The position numbers and the translations under genes were made by a program. The notes under the pieces were generated by a model. That model was given only the letters and a program-made list of their open reading frames with translations. It was not told the DNA's origin and ran no database searches. From an uncultured Lachnospiraceae bacterium (lineage in GTDB: Bacteria > Bacillota > Clostridia > Lachnospirales > Lachnospiraceae), in contig UQLY01000021.1 of the NCBI GenBank assembly GCA_900542015.1, positions 1 through 36,276 on the forward strand: a stretch of 36,276 bases of DNA, in the 5' to 3' direction. Below are positions 30,617 to 36,276 of the stretch, piece by piece; position 1 is the stretch's first letter; each line of letters starts with the position of its first letter.

Positions 30617-31672
30617 TCAGATTTTATTGATCGCGTCCCTGAGCTGGCAAAGCTCAAAATGCGTGTAGACGGTATCTGTGATGGAATGTCCCTTGTGTCC
30701 GACGATCCGCTGAATGATTTTTTCATCCACGCCCTTCGAGGTAAGAAGCGTCACGCAGGTATGGCGGGTGTCGTGGGGACGGTGGGAATCCATGTTCAGC
30801 CGTTCCATCAACGGTTTCCAGTAATAGAAATAATAATTTGTGTAGGTAAAATGCCTGCCATCAGGTGTGGAAACCAGATATTCACAGTCATTTTTCTCCA
30901 TCCAGTATTGAAAAAAGGGCAGAACTTTTCGGGCAATAGGCACCCTTCTGACGCCTGCCTCGGTCTTGGAGCTGGTAATGTCAAACCATTGCTGCGCCAG
31001 ATTGACGTTTTCTTTTTTTAAATTCAACAGCTCGCTGATTCGCGCGCCGCTGTAAACTAGCATCAGGATCACGGTAAAATAGCATTCTTCCTGATGCGCC
31101 CAGAGCAGATCGATCTCCTTTGCACAAAAAGGCAGACGCTTTACGGCATTGGGATTTTTATCCTTATATTGGTAAATATCAATATACTGCGCGTAATTTT
31201 TGGAACAAATATCGTTTTCCAGCGCATACTTATAAAGCGCCGTAAATAAAATTTTGATTTTCTTTAAGGTCGGATAATTTTTATCGCAATGATCGATGAC
31301 TTCCTGCAGGTGGTATTTCCGGATGCTGCAAAAGGGAAGGTCTTTGATAGAGCCGCATAAGGAGTAGGCGGCGTTATAGCCCCTGATATTGGAACGGGAG
31401 ACCTTGGGATAGTGTTCCCTGGACCATTCATCAAAAACTTCCTCAAAAGTCATCGCCGGATGAAAGGGAGTTTCGCAAGGTGCATTTTCATTAAAATGGG
31501 CAAGCGCGTTCAGCCCCTCCGCATAGGTCTGGTAGTATCCGAGATATTTGTATTTCCAGTGGGTTTTGCCGTCGGCATCCCGTAAGTGTGATGTTGTGAT
31601 TCTAACCGCCCACGGTTTGCGCCTGTTGCCCGGAAGCTTGTATACAGAGCCGTAGCCGTTTGGTAGTTTCAT
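30617..31672 (-). CDS. tyrosine recombinase / phage-type integrase
   Basis: A 351-residue site-specific recombinase. The N-terminal part (about 1-60) resembles the small DNA-binding arm of integrases (GYGSVYKL, then WKYKYLGYYQTY). A core-binding domain spans about 75-180. The catalytic domain has Arg in YSGARISEL, Lys in SSKTEAGVRR, HDTRH, GHKGHS and the nucleophile Tyr in DTVYTHF. All catalytic residues are present, so it could be active. AAAGGACG lies upstream of the ATG. No excisionase, relaxase or phage gene is adjacent and no attachment repeats or tRNA target were found. It may be a remnant of an element or a stand-alone recombinase. Confidence 0.92.
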   Translation of the reverse strand: MKLPNGYGSVYKLPGNRRKPWAVRITTSHLRDADGKTHWKYKYLGYYQTYAEGLNALAHFNENAPCETPFHPAMTFEEVFDEWSREHYPKVSRSNIRGYNAAYSLCGSIKDLPFCSIRKYHLQEVIDHCDKNYPTLKKIKILFTALYKYALENDICSKNYAQYIDIYQYKDKNPNAVKRLPFCAKEIDLLWAHQEECYFTVILMLVYSGARISELLNLKKENVNLAQQWFDITSSKTEAGVRRVPIARKVLPFFQYWMEKNDCEYLVSTPDGRHFTYTNYYFYYWKPLMERLNMDSHRPHDTRHTCVTLLTSKGVDEKIIQRIVGHKGHSITDTVYTHFELCQLRDAINKI

Positions 31673-31913
31673 GGTTGAGCACGTCCTTTCTAAATGAATC
31701 GTGATACACTTATATTCCTGACCAGTATAACACAGGGGATGGAGTTTCTATGAAATAAATTATAACAGGGAATATTGAAGGCGCCTGCGAATTTCTTACG
31801 GATTGCTTACAAAATATTTCAAAGACTGTCAGGGCAGGCTTCACAAAAGGAAGGATATACGATAAAATGTGGATGGAACCAGGGATTTAGAATTGTAAGG
31901 AACAGGAACGAAT

Positions 31914-32360
31914 ATGAATAAATATGAATTTATTACCAATTTGCAGCGGCATCTGACGGGAAAGGTAACGCCCGAAAAGCTGCAGGAGATTACGCAGTAT
32001 TATAAGGATTATATCGATTCGGAGATACGGAAGGGCAAAAGCGAGGAAGAAGTATTGGCAATGCTGGGAGATCCGAGATTGCTGGCAAAATCCATTGCAG
32101 AGACGGAAGGGAGAGCCGGTGCCGGAGGCGGCGCTAAGACGTTCTATGAAGAGGAAGCGGGCGGAAAGGGGCAGAAGGTCCGTGTGGACGTCAGGGCTCT
32201 TGTGACTCTGCTTGTGATCATTTTGATTTTGATCGTCGTTTTATCGGCGGTATTCGGTATAATCGGATGGGTGCTCGGGATCATTGTGCGCTATGTCCTG
32301 CCGGTGGCGGTTCCGATACTGTTAGTATGGTGGCTGATACATTTGTTTATGAGGAAATAA
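31914..32360 (+). CDS. HAAS/DUF1700-domain membrane protein
   Basis: A 148-residue protein. The N-terminal HAAS-type helical domain (about 1-75) shows the typical pattern YKDYIDSEIRKGKSEEEVLA followed by LGDPRLLAKSI. A Gly/Ala-rich linker follows, then two hydrophobic segments at about 95-120 and 122-145 ending in MRK. Such proteins often sit next to a PadR-type regulator, but none is present here. The function is unknown. The ribosome site is weak (AAGGAACAGGAAC). A terminator follows. Confidence 0.85.
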   Translation: MNKYEFITNLQRHLTGKVTPEKLQEITQYYKDYIDSEIRKGKSEEEVLAMLGDPRLLAKSIAETEGRAGAGGGAKTFYEEEAGGKGQKVRVDVRALVTLLVIILILIVVLSAVFGIIGWVLGIIVRYVLPVAVPILLVWWLIHLFMRK

Positions 32361-32385
32361 GATTATAAGGAAATAAGGAAATGAA

Positions 32386-32416
32386 AAATAGGCTATCAGG
32401 GGTGATAGCCTATTTT
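32386..32416 (+). terminator. Rho-independent terminator
   Basis: AAATAGGCTATCA pairs with TGATAGCCTATTTT around GGGG. Confidence 0.85.
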
Positions 32417-32643
32417 ACGGGGAGTATAAATAAATAAATCAGTTTTCGGCAGAAAAAATTGGGGATTCGCTCTGCCGTAATTAGATTATATGGTAAAAAT
32501 CTTTTTTTTTCAATAGATTTCAAAAGATTTCAGAAGAAATTTTTTGAAAAGACTGGTACTTTTTTCTTAATGAAGGATGAATATTCCCTTTTGGTTTTGG
32601 AATACTACAAATGTAACCAAATAATCATTAGGAGGAATTAGAA

Positions 32644-32805
32644 ATGGCAAAAAATGATTACAATGAAATGAATGAGTCCAATCAGAACAGCTCAAAGGAT
32701 GGCTATAACAACAGCCAGAACAAGCAGAATAACCAGAACAAACAGCAGAACAAGCAGCAGAACAACGAGCAGAACAGCTCCAAAGACGCTGACAACTGCC
32801 GTTAG
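32644..32805 (+). CDS. small Asn/Gln-rich protein (53 residues)
   Basis: A short gene encoding a hydrophilic protein that begins MAKNDYNEMNESNQNSS and ends SSKDADNCR, with a middle part of Asn, Gln and Lys (N-K-Q-Q-N words). The sequence TTAGGAGGAATTAGAA before the ATG is a near-perfect ribosome site, and a strong terminator follows 27 nt after the stop, so a real gene is likely. TTTGGTT and AACCAAA (32590-32621) form an inverted repeat just before the ribosome site. Composition recalls small spore or matrix proteins, but no family was recognised. Low complexity makes homology calls unsafe. Confidence 0.75.
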   Translation: MAKNDYNEMNESNQNSSKDGYNNSQNKQNNQNKQQNKQQNNEQNSSKDADNCR

Positions 32806-32831
32806 TGAGCAGACAGACTGAATGAGACAAG

Positions 32832-32862
32832 AACCGATGTGCAAAGGGGTACATCGGTTTTT
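32832..32862 (+). terminator. terminator of the small Asn/Gln-rich gene
   Basis: AACCGATGT pairs with ACATCGGTT, then TTT. Confidence 0.85.
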
Positions 32863-32885
32863 GCCGTTTTTGGGGAAAAAGTTGA

Positions 32886-32914
32886 TTGACAGTCTCTGTC
32901 TTTGAATTTAATAT
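32886..32914 (+). promoter_or_regulatory. sigma-A promoter next to the methyltransferase start
   Basis: TTGACA (32886-32891) and TAATAT (32909-32914) are 17 bp apart. Transcription would begin near 32921, the A of the start codon. Confidence 0.8.
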
Positions 32915-32920
32915 AAGACT

Positions 32921-34072
32921 ATGAGAAAAATGGAATTGGTTGTTCCATGCCATTTTGGGCTGGAAGCAGTATTAAAAAGAGAAATTATCGATTTGGGCTA
33001 TGAAATCAGCAAGGTAGAGGACGGCAGGGTCACGTTTCACGGAGACGAAGACGCCGTCTGCCGCGCCAATATTTTTTTGAGGACCGCGGAGCGCGTTTTG
33101 ATTAAAGTTGGAAGTTTTCACGCCGAGACCTTTGACGAATTGTTTGAGGGAACTAAAGCGCTGCCATGGGAGACATTTATTCCGAAAGACGGGAAGTTTT
33201 GGGTAACGAAGGCTGCGAGCGTCAAAAGCAAGCTGTTCAGCCCTTCCGATATACAGTCCATTATGAAAAAGGCGATGGTGCGCCGTCTGGGCGAGGCATA
33301 TGGGATCAGTTGGTTTGAGGAAAACGGAGACAGTTTTCCGGTCAGGGTGTTTATTTATAAGGACGAGGTGACCGTGGGACTGGATACGACCGGCGAATCG
33401 CTGCATAAGCGCGGGTACCGTAAACTGACGGCAAAGGCGCCCATTGCCGAAAACATGGCTGCGGCGTTAATCATGCTGATGCCGTGGAACAGGGACCGGA
33501 TCTTGCTAGATCCCTTTTGCGGCAGCGGGACTTTTCCCATTGAAGCCGCGATGATGGCGGCAAATATCGCTCCCGGCATGAACCGGGACTTCCGCGCTTT
33601 TTCATGGAAGCATCTGATTCCTGGCAAGCTGTGGTATGATTGTCTGGATGAAGCGAGGGAAGCGATTGATCCGGAGGTTGAGACGGACATTCAGGGGTAT
33701 GATATCGATCCGGAAATGATCAGGATTTCCCGGGAGAATGCCAGGCTTGCCGGAGTGGAAGAGCTGATTCATTTTCAGGTAAGAAACGTAGAGCAGCTTA
33801 GCCACAGCAAAAAGTACGGCTTTATTATTACCAACCCGCCTTATGGGGAAAGAATTGAAGAAAAGAAAAATCTGCCGGCGCTTTATCATATGATAGGAGA
33901 GCGTTACCGCAGTCTGGATTCCTGGTCTTTGTATCTGATTACTTCCTATGAAAACGCGCAAAGGGATATCGGCAGGGATGCGGACAAGAACCGGAAGCTG
34001 TATAACGGGATGTTAAAAACTTATTTTTATCAATATTTGGGACCGAAGCCGCAGAAGAGAGAGCGAACATGA
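32921..34072 (+). CDS. THUMP-domain RNA methyltransferase (RlmL-like)
   Basis: A 383-residue SAM-dependent RNA methyltransferase, probably making m2G in 23S rRNA. The N-terminal THUMP region (about 1-155) binds RNA. The Rossmann domain (about 170-375) has the SAM motif DPFCGSGTFPIEAA and the catalytic NPPYGERI. The length fits the short Firmicutes form (YpsC class), without the RlmK half of the E. coli RlmKL enzyme. No ribosome site precedes the ATG and the promoter -10 ends 6 nt upstream, so the mRNA may be leaderless. A second ATG at 32930 also lacks a site. The next gene overlaps by ATGA. Confidence 0.9.
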   Translation: MRKMELVVPCHFGLEAVLKREIIDLGYEISKVEDGRVTFHGDEDAVCRANIFLRTAERVLIKVGSFHAETFDELFEGTKALPWETFIPKDGKFWVTKAASVKSKLFSPSDIQSIMKKAMVRRLGEAYGISWFEENGDSFPVRVFIYKDEVTVGLDTTGESLHKRGYRKLTAKAPIAENMAAALIMLMPWNRDRILLDPFCGSGTFPIEAAMMAANIAPGMNRDFRAFSWKHLIPGKLWYDCLDEAREAIDPEVETDIQGYDIDPEMIRISRENARLAGVEELIHFQVRNVEQLSHSKKYGFIITNPPYGERIEEKKNLPALYHMIGERYRSLDSWSLYLITSYENAQRDIGRDADKNRKLYNGMLKTYFYQYLGPKPQKRERT

Positions 34073-35046
34073 CGGAAAACGGAGAAAAAGTATTAGTAAG
34101 GCTGGCGGCTGTTTTTTTGATGATAGCCGTTGCCGTTATGGGATATATCCGGAGCCTCTACAGGAGCGGAGAGGAGAGCGCAAAAGAGGCTATGGCAGCC
34201 GGACTTGGAGCGGAAGGCTTTGAAGCCATAGGCAGGGAAGACGCGGATATCATTATTCCTCTGCCCGACGCAGAAGAAGACGGGTTTCATGTGGAAGAGG
34301 ATTTAAAGGATAAAAAACTGAAGGTCGTGTTAGTAGGCGCGCAGGAGGATTATTTTTATCAAAATAAAATCAAAGGCAATGAGGAAAAAATCTCTCAGGT
34401 GTTGTACCGGCAGAATGCGGGAAAGACAGAGCTTCAGTTTATTTTAAACGATATCTACGAAGCCGATATCCGGGTCAAGGGAAGCGAATTGTACCTGACG
34501 CTGGAAAACCCGGCGGAGCAATGGGATACCATCGCAGTACTGGAAGGAACGGGCTGGAGCGAGGAAGCGGTCGCCTGCCTGGAAGCACAGGGGATAAAAG
34601 GGCTTGTATCGGGCGATATCGGCACTGCAAATGAGCTGAGGGCGGATTTCTTTTTATCGTTGTCCGTGGAAGAGCCTTGGGATAACGGAACGCAAAGCGC
34701 GCCGGATGCTTCGGATACCGGGATTACCATCTATTATAATGATGATTATTTTATCCCGGATTGCGACAGTAAGAGCTACGCCGAAGCGCTGCGGCAGTAC
34801 CTGGCAAAGGAATGCGGGGAGGAAAACGTCCGTATTGCTAAAACGACGGAATGGGATCTGGATGATGCGATGATCCCCGCCGTCAAAATTGTCTGCCGTC
34901 CGGGCGCGGCGATAGGAACCGTAGGAGCGGATGAAGCGGTGACGGACATACATACGGAGGGCGGGACCTTCGGAGAGGAAAAGATAGCGGTTCTTGCCGC
35001 AAAGGCAACCGTTTTACTATATCAGGAGATGGAAGAGAAAAAATGA
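34069..35046 (+). CDS. membrane-anchored protein, possible degenerate amidase fold
   Basis: A 325-residue protein with one N-terminal membrane segment (about 9-27) and an extracytoplasmic region. I do not recognise it with certainty. The order of elements (ADFFLSLSVEEPWDNG, ITIYYNDD, a YAEALRQYL helix and a C-terminal EEKIAVLAAKATVLLYQ helix) recalls Amidase_3 enzymes such as the one at 15186. The SIH zinc His is replaced (SLS) and the Glu of the VETGF motif is missing, so it would be inactive. It overlaps the methyltransferase and rdgB genes by ATGA on both sides, so it belongs to the housekeeping operon. Confidence 0.7.
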   Translation: MTENGEKVLVRLAAVFLMIAVAVMGYIRSLYRSGEESAKEAMAAGLGAEGFEAIGREDADIIIPLPDAEEDGFHVEEDLKDKKLKVVLVGAQEDYFYQNKIKGNEEKISQVLYRQNAGKTELQFILNDIYEADIRVKGSELYLTLENPAEQWDTIAVLEGTGWSEEAVACLEAQGIKGLVSGDIGTANELRADFFLSLSVEEPWDNGTQSAPDASDTGITIYYNDDYFIPDCDSKSYAEALRQYLAKECGEENVRIAKTTEWDLDDAMIPAVKIVCRPGAAIGTVGADEAVTDIHTEGGTFGEEKIAVLAAKATVLLYQEMEEKK

Positions 35047-35642
35047 CAGAGATTATCTTTGCAACAGGAAACGCAGGAAAAGCGAGAGAAGTGGCAATGA
35101 TGTTTGCGGATATGGACGTCTGCGTCAAGACCCTGAAGGAAGCGGGGATTTCGGCGGATATCGTGGAAGATGGCAGGACTTTTATGGAAAACGCCGTGAT
35201 CAAGGCAAAAACCATCGCACAGTTTACCGACAAGATCGTGCTGGCTGATGATTCCGGTCTGGTTATCGATTATCTGAACGGGGAACCGGGCATTTATTCG
35301 GCGAGATATATGGGAGAGGATACTTCTTACGATGTGAAAAACGCCAATATTTTAGAGCGCATGGCGGACGCGCCGGAGCCTTTAAGAAGCGCGCGCTTTG
35401 TATGCGCCATGGCTGCGGTTATGCCGGACGGAGAAGTCATTGAAACGGAAGGCGTTATGGAAGGGATGATCGGTTATAAAATTGCGGGTAAGAACGGGTT
35501 TGGTTATGATCCGATCTTTTATCTGCCGGAGTTTGGCGCAAGCAGCGCCGAGATTACGCCGGAGCAGAAAAATGCGGTAAGCCACAGAGGAAAAGCACTC
35601 CGCATGATGCAGAAGGAACTAAAAAAACGGGTCCAGGGATGA
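35043..35642 (+). CDS. rdgB: XTP/dITP diphosphatase (RdgB/HAM1)
   Basis: A 199-residue cytosolic pyrophosphatase that removes dITP, XTP and other non-canonical purine nucleotides. Family motifs are complete: FATGNAGKAREV at the N-terminus, LADDSGL with the metal-binding acids, EPGIYSARYMGE, GFGYDPIF and SHRGKAL. The length is typical. The start overlaps the previous stop (ATGA), and GGAGATGGAAGAG serves as ribosome site. The phosphodiesterase gene follows after 4 nt, a common pairing in Firmicutes. Confidence 0.95.
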   Translation: MTEIIFATGNAGKAREVAMMFADMDVCVKTLKEAGISADIVEDGRTFMENAVIKAKTIAQFTDKIVLADDSGLVIDYLNGEPGIYSARYMGEDTSYDVKNANILERMADAPEPLRSARFVCAMAAVMPDGEVIETEGVMEGMIGYKIAGKNGFGYDPIFYLPEFGASSAEITPEQKNAVSHRGKALRMMQKELKKRVQG

Positions 35643-35646
35643 TTTT

Positions 35647-36126
35647 ATGAGAATCTTAATCGTCAGCGATACCCACAGGCATAATGAGAATTATTTCCGG
35701 GTATTGGAGAGAGTAGGACAAATCGATATGGTTATCCACTGCGGTGATGCAGAAGGAAGCGAATATATCTTGCAGGAGGCTGCAAAATGTCCGCTTCATA
35801 TTGTAATGGGAAATAATGATTTCTTTTCTAACCTTCCGAAGGAGCTGGATCTGGAGGTCGCAGGCAAAAAAATTCTGGTAACCCACGGACATTATTATTA
35901 TGTCAGCAACGGTCACGAGCTTTTGAAGGACGAGGGAAAGGCGAGAGGATATGACATCATTATGTACGGGCATACCCACCGACCGGTTATCGACCGCAGC
36001 GACGGCATGATTGTTTTAAACCCCGGAAGTCTTACATATCCCAGACAGGAAGGGAAAAGACCGTCTTATATCGTTATGGAGGTCAGCAAAAAAGGAGAAG
36101 TCGGTTTCAGCCTGGAATATTTGTAA
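35647..36126 (+). CDS. YfcE/MJ0936-family metallophosphoesterase
   Basis: A 159-residue phosphodiesterase with all metal motifs: SDTHR (residues 8-12), HCGDAEGS, GNNDF, THGHYY and GHTHRP. Relatives hydrolyse small phosphodiesters in vitro. The true substrate is unknown. It is 4 nt after rdgB and ends the operon. No clear terminator follows before the tRNA-Pro promoter. Confidence 0.93.
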   Translation: MRILIVSDTHRHNENYFRVLERVGQIDMVIHCGDAEGSEYILQEAAKCPLHIVMGNNDFFSNLPKELDLEVAGKKILVTHGHYYYVSNGHELLKDEGKARGYDIIMYGHTHRPVIDRSDGMIVLNPGSLTYPRQEGKRPSYIVMEVSKKGEVGFSLEYL

Positions 36127-36144
36127 TTTTTGCCGGAAAAACAG

Positions 36145-36173
36145 TTGACAACTAAATTTTCGTATAATATAAT
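36145..36173 (+). promoter_or_regulatory. consensus sigma-A promoter of tRNA-Pro
   Basis: Exact TTGACA (36145-36150) and exact TATAAT (36168-36173) with a 17-bp spacer. An overlapping TATAAT at 36163 has too short a spacer. Confidence 0.9.
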
Positions 36174-36180
36174 ATGACTT

Positions 36181-36197
36181 GCGTTGTGACAAAACGC
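36181..36197 (+). other. 5' leader hairpin of the tRNA-Pro transcript
   Basis: GCGTT pairs with AACGC around a 7-nt loop, starting about 8 nt after the -10 box and 24 nt before the tRNA. It is weaker than the hairpin before tRNA-Arg but in the same place relative to the promoter. Confidence 0.5.
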
Positions 36198-36221
36198 TAT
36201 ATTTTTGGTGTGTGACGGTGA

Positions 36222-36276
36222 CGGGGTGTGGCTCAGCTTGGCTAGAGCGCCTGGTTTGGGACCAGGAGGTCGCAGG
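36222..36276 (+). tRNA. tRNA-Pro(TGG), 3' end missing
   Basis: Acceptor 5' strand CGGGGTG, D arm GCTCAGCTTGGCTAGAGC, anticodon stem CCTGG/CCAGG with TGG in the loop. The window ends within the T arm. Confidence 0.92.

Noticed and set aside
32459..32641. 60-codon frame before the small Asn/Gln-rich gene
   Set aside because: Low-complexity AT-rich DNA with no ribosome site and no recognisable protein; it ends at the ribosome site of the next gene.

Overview
The window (about 36 kb, moderate GC) looks like chromosome of an anaerobic Clostridia species, most likely Lachnospiraceae. Supporting signs are strong AGGAGG-type ribosome sites, many GTG starts backed by ribosome sites, an ECF sigma with an RsiV-like anti-sigma, GH94 cellobiose phosphorylase beside sugar ABC genes that lack an ATPase, a HAAS/DUF1700 gene, and tRNA genes without encoded CCA. 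The placement is inference from gene content; there is no rRNA or marker phylogeny here.

Layout. 1-520: a tRNA cluster (Thr partial, Met/Ile2, Asp, Val, Leu) with a terminator. 564-3907: a DUF3592-like membrane protein, L-lactate dehydrogenase, a zinc-ribbon membrane protein and YlmH. 4021-5511: an ECF sigma/anti-sigma pair. 5781-9506: a Gld-type ABC operon (ATPase, fused permease/auxiliary protein, DUF4340 protein). 9558-9805: tRNA-Arg with a consensus promoter, a 5' leader hairpin and a terminator. 9979-16652: an envelope-sensing region with a secreted protein, an FG-GAP-like lipoprotein, an OmpR-type response regulator, a sensor kinase, a membrane-anchored PepSY-like protein and an amidase/polysaccharide-deacetylase fusion. 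Hexamers repeated every 11 bp precede the first and last of these genes and are candidate binding sites of the regulator. 16653-19739: a palindromic element, a MerR/GyrI-like regulator and cardiolipin synthase.

19762-30451 is a sugar region. Cellobiose phosphorylase (minus strand) is divergent from a CUT1-type operon (binding protein plus two permeases). A second, paralogous copy of that operon lies in inverted orientation at 26978-30366, so the two converge on a short unknown gene. Operator-like palindromes, leaders and intercistronic hairpins are conserved between the copies, and stretches of the coding sequence are almost identical while others have diverged, which suggests gene conversion. 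30617-31672 is a lone tyrosine recombinase. 31914-36126 holds a HAAS-domain membrane protein, a tiny Asn/Gln-rich protein and a housekeeping operon (RlmL-like methyltransferase, amidase-fold-like membrane protein, RdgB, YfcE-like phosphodiesterase). The window ends inside a tRNA-Pro gene.

The most unusual structure is a pair of about 175-bp palindromic elements (16707-16882 and 26715-26888). They share an almost identical internal core of about 95 nt with several helices, but their long outer arms are unrelated in sequence and each is self-complementary. One inner helix differs between copies by compensating changes. Both sit between convergent genes. This points to a structured RNA or a palindromic repeat family that I do not recognise with confidence.
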